Shown here: one piece after another, positions 11,859 through 22,946 of the stretch | Position numbering within the stretch: position 1 is the stretch's first letter | Layout: each line of letters begins with the position of its first letter | Origin: Adiantum capillus-veneris | Lineage: Eukaryota > Streptophyta > Polypodiopsida > Polypodiales > Pteridaceae | Reading direction: 5' to 3' | Length of the DNA stretch: 64,000 bases | Assembly (NCBI GenBank): GCA_014529385.2 | Contig: CM043944.1 | Coordinates: 57,731,268 to 57,795,267, forward strand | The notes under the pieces: model-generated | Database searches by the model: none | What the model was told of the DNA's origin: nothing | Seen by the model: only the letters and a program-made list of their open reading frames with translations | Program-made: the position numbers and the translations under genes

Positions 11859-13315
11859 AGAACCCACACCTCTCAACAACTGCTTCTCATGGAAGATAAA
11901 GCAAAAGCTCCATCAGTCTCTACAGCAGCTGAAGAACTTGTTTCACAACGTAGTGACAACATATGACAAGCAAGTCAAGAGGAGCCAAAATATGCCAATC
12001 TACTCGAAAAAATGGTGGCATCCAAAGACCAACACAATAAAAGAGGCCTAAATTTCCATAACTTATGGAATTGGGTTCTCTGGCCTTGAACAGGTAAGTC
12101 CAAGTTGCCATTAAAAATACATGGCATAAAAGTCAGAGTCGGGTAGCTCAACCACTAAATGAGCAAGGCGTTAGTCCCAAAGCTTCATGTAATATTCTCT
12201 GTGGTCTAAGCGTCTTAGCTATTCTAAGTACTGCTCAAGTTGGAAGAGTTGAGCATAATTATGTTGTGTCGCTCATGTTGGTATAGGTAAGCATAAGAGT
12301 CGAAGTCATTGTAGTATAGTGGTAAGTGAATGAGGAAGTCCAAAGGACACTCACGCACTCAGCACAGTGAGAAATGAGTGGATAAGCTTCTACATCGAGA
12401 ACCCTTCTTGGAAACATGGAAGCTATTGAAACGTCCTTTGATGTCACATGTGCTACATTTTTTCTTTGAAGCACCCATCATCTCCATCTCTTACACTACA
12501 TGCTTTTGTTTGAAAATTTCTCATAAGCATATAGAGTGTCCCATAATTGGCACTTGCATTAGGCACTCTTCCTTTGTTTCTCCCAAGCACTCACCTTGCA
12601 TGACAGGTACTTCAAGTCCAAATGCTCAACTCCAATAAGAGCGTATACCAAAGGCACTTTTTTCCCATCGGGTTTTTTTCCCTTTGGTCATCCAGGTTTT
12701 AGACCCTAATCTATAATCACGTCATCTTCTTGTATACCTTCTACATCAACAATAAAGAAGTGGCTACCCAAATCAATCAACAACAACTTGGAGAAAAAAT
12801 TGCAGGTCTCCATCTGCTTATCAAGAGAATCTTTTATTTCAAGGGCGACAACAAAGCTCCATCAAACAATGGTAAGTCAAAGAATGGCCTACAATGACAA
12901 GCAATGAAAAATTTGATAAGTGAGCTATCCACAACAATCAAAAGTAGCTCACACAGTGCTTCAACATTGGTGACCTTTTGCAAACAACTCAAATTGCAGT
13001 GGACATGGAAAGCATACCCATCATAAAGTCCATGCCACAAAGAGGATTGGTTTATAAACTTAAAAACATGAAATTCCCTCTGCATGGTGACTAAGACTGT
13101 CAAAAAAGAGAAGACTGCAAAATGAGAAGAAAAGCTGCCTCGACAATCAAATCTCAAATCATGTATCAAAAACATGGCAACTATGCATCACTCAAGGAAG
13201 GGGGGAGCGTCATCAATGACAACACACTTCCCAAGCTGAAGACCAACATTGAAGACAAAGCTGAAGACAACCCCATGACAAGACTACACAAGGTCGTGTC
13301 AAGGTACGGCATAGT
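11859..13315. other. Non-coding part of the RT-less element
   Basis: Apart from short frames (for example plus 13122-13319, rich in Lys and Asn) no domain is seen. The minus strand at 12390-12600 shares patchy similarity with 55250-55560. The segment probably belongs to the element because it runs into its polypurine tract. Confidence 0.4.
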
Positions 13316-13319
13316 TTAG

Positions 13320-13330
13320 GAAGGGGAGAA
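13320..13330 (+). other. Polypurine tract
   Basis: GAAGGGGAGAA directly precedes TGTTTAAGGA, the classic plant Ty3 junction where plus-strand DNA synthesis is primed. Confidence 0.85.
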
Positions 13331-13640
13331 TGTTTAAGGACAAATCAAACGGGCACCCAATTAGTCGAACACGTAGCTAGACACCACATTTGTACTCTAT
13401 TAGTTTTCCGAGCTAGTGTAGTAATACTCTGTGTAAATCCTGATTCCAGAGTGATGGATCAATTCCTTGAGTTGTAATGTTGTCATGACAATTGTAAAAG
13501 TCTGTGTGAGCCGGCCACTAGCCATTTAGAATGCCCTAGGTATAAAGATCAATAACCTTAATGTGAAAGGAGGCTTATTTTTAGAGGAAGAAGGGAGCTC
13601 AAAAAAACGTACGCTCAAGCTACGATCTGCTCCACCTTGT
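13331..13640 (+). repeat. 3' LTR of RT-less element (right end undefined)
   Basis: It starts with TG after the polypurine tract. A TATA-like GGTATAAAGATC near 13550 could be the LTR promoter. No second copy is recognised upstream of 6670, so the true right end, possibly well beyond 13640, cannot be fixed from this window. Confidence 0.6.
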
Positions 13641-14714
13641 AATCATCGCAGTCAATGAATGGGTAATCGTTTTCAAATTCAAAATGTGCATTGTGTTCCT
13701 CTCTCTTTGCTCTTTAAATTAAGTGTAAGCATTGTCAGTTTTGTTATGGTTCACGACTACATGTCTGTGAGCTGTAATTGCAGATTTGAATGCTTAAATC
13801 TTTTTTTTTAGTCATTTTGACCATAGGAGAGTGTTCTTAGACCATAGAGCAACATTTCTGGATAGTTCTGTTGCAGTTTTCAGGACCTTTTTCTTAATGG
13901 ATCGTGGTTTTTGTACCTTGTTAGATTGCGATCAGACTTGCTAGGATAGTGCCCCTAGGTGTCCTAGACCTCCTGCTAAAGTTTTGTTGCATTTCAAGTC
14001 CGTTCGAGTGCCGAAATGGCGTGATGACCTAGAGCTGTGAGAAAGGACATAGGCAAATTTTCCTGACCATTGAGTGTTGGTTTGCTTGTGGAGTTGTTGT
14101 GTTTGCTTGTTAAGGTTCACTTCATGATATTGACGATCTCATAGAGTCTCCGTGCCCCATCTAAGTCACTTTCCCTGAGTATTGACATTATGTTAGTGCC
14201 AGAAAGCTATGCTACAGATGTTCATCGCGGTGACCCGCTAACAACGACCATGATGATTGAGGGAATGTATCTTTTTAGTTACATTGAATGCACCTTGTCA
14301 TACTGGAGGGAGTTTCTTCTCCAAACATGTATGCACTAGGGACTAATGGCGTTATTCTCTTTTGTTTCTTGATTTTCTTACACCATGTATTCATGGCTTC
14401 TTCCTCCACCCCCTCAAACCTCCTCACCAAATGACATAAATATCATATACACATTGACCTGGATCGTGAATATGAGCCATTATGCAAGTGAAGTAAAACA
14501 AACAAATAGTAATACCCACCAAGAAAGAAAGACTCCGAGTAGAGGTAGAAAAACACATAGATAGATGGACAAATGGCGCACTCTATCCTTTGAATCCTAT
14601 GACCAATGCCTCCCCTGCATTTGAAAATCCAATTGCAAAGCTCTAATTTGGAAATCAAAAATTCAAAAAAGCATAGTACATCATCAATCCAATGAGATTC
14701 TACGACTTTCTAAT
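13641..14714. other. Possible remainder of the LTR, then anonymous DNA
   Basis: No gene is recognised. Part of this may still be LTR. The sequence just before 14715 is AT-rich and could be intron or upstream sequence of the gene-like locus. Confidence 0.35.
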
Positions 14715-15314
14715 TTGCATTCTGAGGACCAAAAAACCATTTTGCAGTGCACACAAGAAGTACAAGTCTTGCGAGAAAAGTTGCTGACCTTCCAAACAAA
14801 AGATACAAGCCTAGGTGCCCGTGGGCAAAAGAAGAAACTACAATATCTTGAAACCTTGAAGGTTGGCTCTGGTGATCTTAAGAAAAGAATCCAGAGGTGA
14901 AGGATTGTGAAGCTTCTAATTTATTTTACTTATACGTGGTTCTTCTTATGGTAATTATGCTTTCTTTGTAGATATGTTATATATCTAGGCAAAGAAAACA
15001 TAGATCCGAAGGCCAATGTAGAAAAGCAGCTGAAGCCATTGATAGATAGTGGTCTTACAAAGAATATAATCCATGACAAAAAGTTTAAGGTTTTGTAGTG
15101 GGATGTTGTTGACCCTTTATCCCTTGGTGTGAGTAAGAGAGGGTACTCAGCTATTAAGCAATCTATCTCCTCCATGTTTGCAAAAAAGGGAATAGATTCT
15201 AAAATTTTACCAACACCATCAAGTGTCTGGAAAGAGAAACTTCAACTCAACCATGCACAAACAAACTTCATTGGATGTCCATTTCATATTGATGGTATTT
15301 ATAGATCTCAATGA
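14715..15314 (+). pseudogene. Unidentified gene-like exons 1-2 with 75-bp intron
   Basis: A frame at 14715-14896 (coiled-coil-like, TQEVQVLREKLLTFQ) ends at a good donor AG|GTGAAG. A CTTTCTTTGTAG acceptor ends at 14971, and the frame resumes exactly in phase through YLGKENIDPKANVEKQL to a single TAG at 15096-15098, then remains open through RGYSAIKQSISSMFAKKG to TGA near 15314. The matched splice sites and preserved phase support a real, now broken gene. I do not recognise the product. Further gene-like sequence lies at 24105-24273 and, after the chromovirus-type insertion, at 29653-29860, so the locus spans both large LTR elements. Confidence 0.5.
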
Positions 15315-15365
15315 ACAACTTTAAAGTAATCCATTTCCATCTATTCTTTAGTTCCAACGAGCCGC

Positions 15366-16502
15366 TGTCAGGAGTTTTTTGGAGCAAGGGATTGCGCATA
15401 TGTACATACCCATGCATGGTGCATCAAATAAAGTATTGCCCATTTTCCAGAGCCAGGTGGTTACGTGGGGCCCACATGTGTACAGGTAGGACACCATGTA
15501 CATAGTGCATCGATTTTCATCGTTACTAGTACCATTGTGTTTTTCTACAATAAGGAGGAGTTGGTAGCGCGTAAAACTTCTCGAGGAAGCTATCCGCGGG
15601 CCGATGACGTGAGGTCAGCAGGTGCGTCAGATGGCATCTAGTGGCGTCAGGAGGGCGAACGAGGTCAATATTTGCACGCAGATGAGGACGGACACAACGT
15701 GGGTGTTTGCTTGTGAGAATTATGCAGAAAGGTCATCATGAGGACCTTTTTTTGGGGCCACTTCACGTGGTGGCGAGATGCATTATTGGAAAAAAGCTGA
15801 GTGCCAGGTGTGCGAATGATGCAAAAAGGTGACAACTATGCACTGCGAGGTCAGTTTTTGGCCTGTTCGGGGTCCGTTTGAGGTCATCTAAAAGGCCAAG
15901 GGTGCCCAACTAATAAAGCTAAGTGTGGGAACTGAAAAAACAGAGAGAAGACCAGAAAAAACGTGGAGAAGAGAGGAGGAATAGCCGCAGGTGTGTTTTT
16001 GCCCATTTTGGAGCCTGTTTTGGCCCTAAACTGCTCATCCGAGGTCGGATTTGAGCACTTTGACATTGTAGACTGGGGTTTTGGGCCGTTCCGGACGCGA
16101 TGGCGCTGTCCATTTTGCCAAATTCCTCACTCTTTTTCTGCTGTTTTTCTGTGTAATCTTCTCCGGTGAGTGAAGCTTCTTCTCCAATTTGTGATTGTAT
16201 CTGGTATCTTGTACCCATATTGTGTGAGCTGTTTGCCCCATTGGTGTTGGCCCAAGCTCATTTGTATCTAAACATCAGAATTTCTTCTCTTTTGAGCTGA
16301 GTTTTTGTGTGTGTGTGTGTGTGTCTCTGTGTGGAGTGGGCAAGTGGATAGTCTCTCTCCTCTCACTCCAGAGGTGTGTTCCCTGTCTCGGCCAGGTGTG
16401 TTGTGTAAGCCGAGTGGTGCCCCATAGTGTGTGTGTGTATCTTCCCAAGAGTGTGTGTCGGGTCGTTATAGAGGCGCTGTGTGTGTTTTCATCCCGCTCA
16501 CA
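15366..16502 (+). repeat. 5' LTR of the intact Ty3 element
   Basis: 1137 bp, starting TGTCAGGAG and ending CCGCTCACA. It contains AATAAA near 15427, a (GT)n tract near 16307-16323 and other GT-rich stretches. It differs from the 3' copy at about 15605 (T/C), at about 15745 (7 versus 6 T) and at about 15981 (T/C). Its internal small frames are repeated in the 3' copy and are not genes. Confidence 0.97.
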
Positions 16503-16508
16503 TTCTTT

Positions 16509-16526
16509 TGGCGCCCCCACGGAGGA
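16509..16526 (+). other. Primer-binding site, TGGCGCC type
   Basis: TGGCGCCCCCACGG begins six bases after the LTR. TGGCGCC-starting primer sites are familiar from plant Ty3 elements of the Athila/Tat branch; the exact tRNA is not assigned. Confidence 0.7.
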
Positions 16527-16565
16527 TCTTCTTCGAGTACCTTCTGCTTCGAGCTTCGAGATTCG

Positions 16566-16650
16566 GGGTTACAGGTTACAGGTTACAGGTTACGGTTACA
16601 GGTACAGGTACAGGTACAGGTACAAGTACAGGTGATTCACACAGGTACAG
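16566..16650 (+). repeat. GGTTACA/GGTACA minisatellite in leader
   Basis: Heptamer units GGTTACA give way to hexamer units GGTACA for about 85 bp in the untranslated leader, followed by a further GGTACAGGTAG copy. Confidence 0.9.
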
Positions 16651-17566
16651 GTAGCTGGAGTACAGTGATATACTAGCAGTGATGTCACTTGCAGTTGTTG
16701 TGGGAATGCATCACTTGGCGCCTATTTGAGCGCATTGTCTGTTGGATTGTACGTTACTTGTGGAAACTGCCATTGTACGCCTTTGTGGAGCCATATATGG
16801 TTTTATTTGGCAGTCCCAGCCATTTCTGAGACTTGGTCTGGAAGATAGTCATTTCTGAGACTTGACTATACGCGATTTGCATTAGCTTTCGTGTGAGGGT
16901 CGATAGCGTGAGGTTTTTATTGAGCTAGGGGATTCTCAAATGTGGAGATCCTTTCGGTGATACAGGTAGCTGGAGCACCCTTTTCGTGACCTTGCCATAG
17001 GCTATGTACTAGTGAGTCCTACTTGATGCTCGGGTTCTATTGTTGACAGTTTATGCATACATAGACAGTCTATATTTTGGGTTCCTACTGCTCTACTTCT
17101 GGGGAAACTCTGTCGAAATTTTCCCAAGTTATGATGGCTGGTTTTTTGGTATTTTGAGCCATTTATGCTGTTATGCTGCTGAAATTTTGGCAAAATCAGA
17201 GGTTGAGTCAGGTGTGCCTTCTTGGGAGCTTCATGGTTGGCTTTAATGGATGATCAAAATGGCCCTCAGTTCACTCCTTTTCATTTAACGCAAAGAATTC
17301 AGATTAATGTTCATGTGTCCAGGAAGATCTTTTTCCAGCAGCGCATAGTCTTTATGTTTGGGCCAAGAAGATTGAGAGAGATCCTGGAATGTCCTTTGCC
17401 TGTTGTCATTCCGATGATCAACTATGAAAACTCATTTGATGTGCATGTGTTTGTCCTTATCTAAAGTTGAGCTCCATTGAAGTTTCTAGGGATTGGGAAG
17501 TGAAAAGTTTTGGGTTCTTGCACGTGTGTTCGAAGGGGTTCTCAAAGCATCATAATTTGGGTAGCC
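16651..17566 (+). other. Untranslated leader of the Ty3 element
   Basis: About 0.9 kb between the leader repeat and the Gag start, with no long frame. The leader would carry packaging signals; none can be identified by eye. Confidence 0.6.
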
Positions 17567-20500
17567 ATGGCTTTCTCTTATCCCGAGTTTCATGGAAGAA
17601 GTGATGAAGATGTGGAAGAATTTTTGGAAAAGATGGAGGTTGCCTGCATTAGCAACCAGATTCATGACCCTACGCAAATGTTACGCCTTCTCCAAATTTG
17701 TTTGAAGAGTGATGCACGAGCTTGGTCCAAAGCATTTGAAGAGGAGTTGCGTATGGCTGATCCACCTATAAGATTGAGTTGGGACAATCTAAGGCATGGA
17801 TTGGAAGTGGAGTTTGTGAAGATAGAAGACCCTGACAAAGTGTGGCAAGAAGTACAGGCTTTGGTGCAAAAGGAAGGTGAGCCAGTAGATGCGTACATAC
17901 GTAAGTTTTCATTGGCATGGGAGCGAATGTGCAAGGCTTTAGCACCACAGGTACCCCCGCCTGACATGATGAAGAAGGACAGGTTCTTGGCTGGTCTTTG
18001 GGAGAATATACGTTGGAGAGTAGAGCTAAAGAAGCCTAGGACATATGAAGATGCACTAGAGGTAGCAAGGAACAAAGAGTGGAAGCTGAGGAAAATGAGC
18101 CAGTTAGGGGTGGAGTCTTTGCCAATGAGGTCTGAATTTCAGCCTATAGAGTCTTTACAAGGGCGCATGTCAGGGGTTCATCATGAACCAGTGGTTCCTG
18201 TTACTACTCAGGTTATGCCAGCAGTGGTCACTACAGCAGTGCAAGATGATGGCCTAAGGCAAGACATGAGGCAAGTGGTTGATCTGATGAAGAATCTCAG
18301 CCTAAACATGCTAGGTCAAGTGGGAAATAATCGAGGTCGAGGGCGGTTTGCAAATCAGCCAGGAGGTGAAGAAAGACCTAGGAATGGTGCTGGACAAAGT
18401 AATAGTAGGTTTTGGAGGCAGACGCCCACATGTTATAATTGTGGAGAGTTGGGTCACATCAGCCCGCAATGTGATAAGCCACCAAGGATGGGGGGAGACA
18501 TGTATCCATTGCCAAGACAGGTGCTAACTAGATCAAATGATTATGGCATCGAAATTAAGGGAGACGAAGGAACCAGTGGACTGACCCAGGAGGAAAAGGG
18601 AAAGACAAAAGTGCTAAGTGTAGTCACCTTGGAGAAGGCATCAAAGCTAGAGGATACATTAGTGATGCCTATTGGGAAGAGGACCACAGAGGATAAGGAA
18701 GGAAGAAGTGCCCCAGGTCCTAGTAAGAAGAAAGGAAAGAGCCATGAAGGTGAGGATGTCAAGGCCAAGAGGAAAAGGAGAGCTCGTCGAAAGTTTCATG
18801 TTTCAGATTTTCCACTAGGGGATGGGCAATTAAGCTATGACTTGAAGGAGGATCTGACGAGCAGGAAGGCAGATGTTACTTTTGGGCAGCTTATAGAGAT
18901 GGTGCCTAAGCTAAAGCGACAGTGGAAGAGGATGGTTAACCCAATGGAGAAAGAGCCAGAGAGAGGTTCAGTGAAGGTGTTGGCAATGGACGAGCTACCA
19001 GACATTTGTCCAATAGTAGATGTGTGGCATAAAAGGAAAAATTTGGGACAAGGTTATGTGGATGGCGGAGCCCAAATATGCGTCATAACACACTCATGCG
19101 TTGAGAAGATGGGTCTCACAGTGGCTGGGGTGTCAGGTTTTCGGATCAGATTGGCAAACCATCAAAAAGTAAAATGCTTGGGTGTTGTAAAGAGCTTAGA
19201 AGTGGAGGCATATGATGCAAAGGCAGTGGTTGATTTTCATGTGATGCCAGCAGGGTTGGGAGCATATCCTATTATACTGGGCAGACCATGGTTACGTGCA
19301 GTGGGAGCTGTTCAAGATTGGCGACATGGTACAATTAGCCTCTATGGAAAGACAGGTACCAAGAAGCTTTATAATATGGACACAAGGAAACGATTAGAGG
19401 AGCTTTATGAAGATGAGGATGAGTCTAGTGATGAAGACTCTTCCACGGTGACAGATGAGGATAGTGATAGCACTACCAGCAGTGACGAGGATGCTGATGT
19501 TGCATTTATTTTGATGGATAAAGAAATCCAGGAGTGTGGTTTAGTCGCATTTGCGAATGAAGTTGAAGATGAAAGTGAAGGGCCTTATGAAGTGATTGAA
19601 GGGCTGATGCAAACCAAGGTTGAGTTGTCAAAGAAGCAGGAATTAATGACGCAAATGATTAGTGGAGACCTCTCAGCTATGGAGAAGGATATATTTTTGC
19701 ATATGCTGGCTAGTTTTCCTGATTTGTTCATTACTTCATATGAAGAGATCAGAGGGTTCAAGGGTGAAGAGATGCATATAGAGCTGAAAGAAGGTGCTAA
19801 GCCAGTACGGCAAAGGCTAAGAAGGATGGGTCAAGAGCAAATGGAAGCCTTGCGGGTAGAGGTGGACAAGTTATTGAAGGCAGGGTTCATAGTTCCAGTG
19901 GAGACCACAGAATGGGTGAGTCCAGTAGTAGTCAGTCCAAAGAAGGATGGGAAGTGGAGAATTTGTGTAGATTTTAAACCCTTAAACGCAGCCACTAAGA
20001 AGAACCCATATCCTCTTCCATTCATCGATCAGATCTTGGATTCAGTGGCAGGTTATGAGAGGTACAGTGTGTGTGATGGTTTTTCAGGCTATTTTCAATT
20101 GAAGATTGCTCTTAAAGACCGCACAAAAACAACATTTATTACGCCATGGGGCTGCTATTGCTACACAGTGTTGCCGTTTGGGTTGTCAAATGGACCATCT
20201 TTCTATCAAGAAAGAGCAAATTGGGTGCTGGAACCATTCATTGGTAGTTGTGTTAAGGCTTTTATGGATGACTTCTGTGTTTATAGTAGTAGGGCTGAAC
20301 ACCATGAGAAGCTGCAGATGGTATTGGCTCGATATGATGAATGTGGAGGACAACTAAATCCAAAGAAATGTCATCTAGCACAGCCAAGGGTGAAGTTATT
20401 GGGCCATATGGTGTCAGAAAATGGCATTGAGGCTGATCCAGATAAGGTGAAGTCTATTATTCTTCTTCCATCACCTATGAGTACGAAGCAATTGGCAACC

Positions 20501-22918
20501 TTTATACACAAAGTGAAGTACATGGCACGGTTTATTCCATTGTCTTCGCAGCTTCTTTATCCATTACAGCAAGTGGCAAAGCATGATCCATTGCAATGGG
20601 ATGACAAGTGTGAAGAAGTGTTTCAAGAGGTGAAAGAGGTGTTAGGGGGGTTGTCAGCCATGAAGGCTCCTGATTGGGAGAAAGTTTTTTATGTAAATCC
20701 ATCAGTGGGGGATGATGCCATTGGAGCCATGCTATTGCAAAAGGGGAAGGGCAGCCAGTATATGAGGCCAGTGTATTGTGCAAGCCGAGTGAAGTTGGTA
20801 GCGGAGAGAAAGTTATCGGAAGTAGAGCTAGTGATGGCTAGTGTAATATTTGCTTGTCGACGATTTCGTCATTACTTGCTACCACGGCCTTTTGTTTTCT
20901 TGACGAGTTATGCCTTTTTGCCACAGTTAATTAATGGTATTAACATGTCAAATGTGGTGAAGAAATGGGTAATTGAGCTGCAAGAGTTTGAGTTCTCTTT
21001 TCTAGTGGAAGATAGTACAAGGGCTACCCTAGCTGATTTGTTGACCTACAAGGAGAATCCCCTTATTGTTAAGGAAGAGGTGGTGAGAAAGGTAGTTGAA
21101 GAAGTGCCACAGATCAGCAATGCACATGTGTTGTTCTTTGATGGTTCATACAGAAAGAGCCATGATGCAGCTTCAGGGGGTATAGCACTTTATGATCCAG
21201 AGGGGAAGCTAGTATGCAAGAGAGGGTTCAAATTGGATGCTCATAGTAACAATGAGGCTGAATATGCTACATTGGAAGCCGGATTACACATTTGTTTGAA
21301 GCATGGGGTTCGAAGGTTGAGCATAGAAGGTGATGCCTTGTTAGTGGTGAAGCAAGTGTTGGGTGTGTGGAAGAGCAAGAACACCTCATTGAAGGAAATG
21401 TGCTTCAGAATTAAAGGCCTGTTAAAAAAGTTTGAAGCATGGAGTATCAGACACATTGAACGTGCTCTAAATGGAGAGGCACATGAAGCAGCTCAAGGCA
21501 TGATTGGGGAGCTATTTGTGTTGAGGACCACTTTACCTCTTTATCATGGCCGGGAAAGTTTGGCTCAAGAAGAGGAGTTTTTGCTAACAGGAATCATTCC
21601 AAAGGAGATTCAGAAGTCTAAGAAGTATGGCTTTGTGCGTAGAGCATACAGGTACAAATTGATTGGTGATGTCTTATACATGAAAGGGGCTGATCTCGTG
21701 TTGAGACGTGTACCTTGGCGGGAGGAGCTTTACAGAGTGTTGGAAGAGAATCACGAAGGCGCATGTGGTGGCCATTTTGCTCTAAAGATCACCTTGCATA
21801 AGATTTTGCAAGAGGGGTATGTATGGCCTAGTTTGCACAAGGATGTTCACCATTGGTGTAGGTCTTGCAATAGGTGTCAAGCATTTGGGAAGAGAGTGTT
21901 GAAGCCAGAGCTACGAAAAACCATTATGGCGTTTGATGTGTTTGAAAAGTGGGGGATTGATGCAATAGGCCCGTTACCTATCACAAGCAGGGGCAAAAGC
22001 TATATCTTGACGGCAGTGGACTATCCCTCTAGATGGGCAGAGGCTATAGCAGTAAAACAAATCACTGCAAAGGATGTGGCAAAATTTGTGTATGATGAAA
22101 TATGTTGCAAGTTTGGGGTGCCACTGGAGTTACTTTCAGATAAGGGGCCTGGCTTTAGAGCTAAACTGCTAGATTTTTTATGTGCAAAGATGAAGATTAG
22201 GCACCAGCATACCACTCCTTATTACCCACAGTGTAATGGCTTGAATGAAAGATTCAATGGTGAGTTGGTACAGATTCTTTCGAAAGTGACAGAGCACCAA
22301 GGAAAGAATTGGGATTTGGAATTGCCTAGTGCATTATGGGCTTACCGTACTTCGGTGAAGACAGGTACAGGGTTTACTCCATTTCATTTGGTGTATGGAA
22401 AGGAAGCACTATTGCCTGTGGAGGTAGAGTTGCCTGCGGTCAAGATGTTAGAGAAGTTGCTTGGGCCGCCTAGTGATGCATTCAAAGAGAGGCTCTTGCA
22501 GTTACAAGAGGTCCAGTTGGATAGGATGAGCGCTTTGGAGCATTATGGGCAGAGGCAGGATAAGGCTTTGACAAAGCTAAATGAAAAGGTCAAAAGTAAG
22601 GGTATCAAGCAACATGACTTGGTTTTGCGCTACAACAGTAAGCTGGACAACACCTTCCAAAAGAAGTTTCAAATTAAGTGGGAAGGCCCTTTCAAGGTAG
22701 TAGAGTGTTTTCCAAATGGCACATATCAGCTGGCTAACCTGGATGGTGTTCTACATAAGTCAAGGATAAATGGATTGCGTCTTAAATTGTATCATGCTAG
22801 ATTGATGATGGTGGAACAAGATGAGTTGTCGGTGGAACAAGAAATGTTGGTGAAGGATGAGGAGACTTGTGATGCGGCGAGTCTCATATCTCTCTTTGCT
22901 GCTGCTGATCATGAATGA
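17567..22918 (+). CDS. Gag-Pol polyprotein of Ty3 element (intact)
   Basis: One frame encodes all proteins. The longest start is 17510, but the ATG at 17567 (GTAGCCATGGC, a strong context; MAFSYPEFHGRS) is preferred. Numbering from 17510: gag about 40-210; zinc knuckle CYNCGELGHISPQC at 308-321; protease with VDGGAQICVI (Asp518; Gly instead of Ser/Thr) and ILGRPWL; RT with WRICVDFKPLN near 816 and FMDD at 918-921; a first RNase H about 1055-1180 whose usual TDH reads TSY; a second RNase H beginning FFDGSYRKS (Asp1211, Glu1251, Asp1275; the last acidic site reads AHEAA); integrase with His1415 and the CRSCNRC zinc motif, then Asp1484, Asp1544 and Glu1580, a D,D-35-E core; and a C-terminal barrel near FQIKWEGPFKVVECF. 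No stop or frameshift is seen. Products would form the particle and copy and insert the element. Confidence 0.95.
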   Translation: MAFSYPEFHGRSDEDVEEFLEKMEVACISNQIHDPTQMLRLLQICLKSDARAWSKAFEEELRMADPPIRLSWDNLRHGLEVEFVKIEDPDKVWQEVQALVQKEGEPVDAYIRKFSLAWERMCKALAPQVPPPDMMKKDRFLAGLWENIRWRVELKKPRTYEDALEVARNKEWKLRKMSQLGVESLPMRSEFQPIESLQGRMSGVHHEPVVPVTTQVMPAVVTTAVQDDGLRQDMRQVVDLMKNLSLNMLGQVGNNRGRGRFANQPGGEERPRNGAGQSNSRFWRQTPTCYNCGELGHISPQCDKPPRMGGDMYPLPRQVLTRSNDYGIEIKGDEGTSGLTQEEKGKTKVLSVVTLEKASKLEDTLVMPIGKRTTEDKEGRSAPGPSKKKGKSHEGEDVKAKRKRRARRKFHVSDFPLGDGQLSYDLKEDLTSRKADVTFGQLIEMVPKLKRQWKRMVNPMEKEPERGSVKVLAMDELPDICPIVDVWHKRKNLGQGYVDGGAQICVITHSCVEKMGLTVAGVSGFRIRLANHQKVKCLGVVKSLEVEAYDAKAVVDFHVMPAGLGAYPIILGRPWLRAVGAVQDWRHGTISLYGKTGTKKLYNMDTRKRLEELYEDEDESSDEDSSTVTDEDSDSTTSSDEDADVAFILMDKEIQECGLVAFANEVEDESEGPYEVIEGLMQTKVELSKKQELMTQMISGDLSAMEKDIFLHMLASFPDLFITSYEEIRGFKGEEMHIELKEGAKPVRQRLRRMGQEQMEALRVEVDKLLKAGFIVPVETTEWVSPVVVSPKKDGKWRICVDFKPLNAATKKNPYPLPFIDQILDSVAGYERYSVCDGFSGYFQLKIALKDRTKTTFITPWGCYCYTVLPFGLSNGPSFYQERANWVLEPFIGSCVKAFMDDFCVYSSRAEHHEKLQMVLARYDECGGQLNPKKCHLAQPRVKLLGHMVSENGIEADPDKVKSIILLPSPMSTKQLATFIHKVKYMARFIPLSSQLLYPLQQVAKHDPLQWDDKCEEVFQEVKEVLGGLSAMKAPDWEKVFYVNPSVGDDAIGAMLLQKGKGSQYMRPVYCASRVKLVAERKLSEVELVMASVIFACRRFRHYLLPRPFVFLTSYAFLPQLINGINMSNVVKKWVIELQEFEFSFLVEDSTRATLADLLTYKENPLIVKEEVVRKVVEEVPQISNAHVLFFDGSYRKSHDAASGGIALYDPEGKLVCKRGFKLDAHSNNEAEYATLEAGLHICLKHGVRRLSIEGDALLVVKQVLGVWKSKNTSLKEMCFRIKGLLKKFEAWSIRHIERALNGEAHEAAQGMIGELFVLRTTLPLYHGRESLAQEEEFLLTGIIPKEIQKSKKYGFVRRAYRYKLIGDVLYMKGADLVLRRVPWREELYRVLEENHEGACGGHFALKITLHKILQEGYVWPSLHKDVHHWCRSCNRCQAFGKRVLKPELRKTIMAFDVFEKWGIDAIGPLPITSRGKSYILTAVDYPSRWAEAIAVKQITAKDVAKFVYDEICCKFGVPLELLSDKGPGFRAKLLDFLCAKMKIRHQHTTPYYPQCNGLNERFNGELVQILSKVTEHQGKNWDLELPSALWAYRTSVKTGTGFTPFHLVYGKEALLPVEVELPAVKMLEKLLGPPSDAFKERLLQLQEVQLDRMSALEHYGQRQDKALTKLNEKVKSKGIKQHDLVLRYNSKLDNTFQKKFQIKWEGPFKVVECFPNGTYQLANLDGVLHKSRINGLRLKLYHARLMMVEQDELSVEQEMLVKDEETCDAASLISLFAAADHE

Positions 22919-22946
22919 TCTAGCAGGCTAGGGGATGGGCAAATTA
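22919..22946 (+). other. Polypurine tract region before 3' LTR
   Basis: The Gag-Pol stop codon is followed by GGCTAGGGGATGGGCAAATTA and then the LTR at 22947; the purine-rich GGGGATGGG is the likely plus-strand primer. Confidence 0.75.

Larger units (their letters stand above)
6670..13640 (+). mobile_element. Ty3-like element with gag, protease relic and novel ORF but no RT
   Basis: A plus-strand series of damaged frames (gag 6670-8586, protease-like 9086-9963, unknown 10002-10811, repeat ORF 11037-11858) runs into a polypurine tract at 13320-13330 and an LTR starting TGTTTAAGGA at 13331, the typical Ty3 3' end. No RT, RNase H or integrase is found in about 6.6 kb. It is either an internally deleted element or a non-autonomous family relying on RT in trans. 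The right end of the LTR is not defined. Confidence 0.7.

Noticed and set aside
15884-16218. Small open frames inside the LTR, repeated at 23464-23798
   Set aside because: They occur twice only because the LTR is duplicated, and they have no start context or domain.
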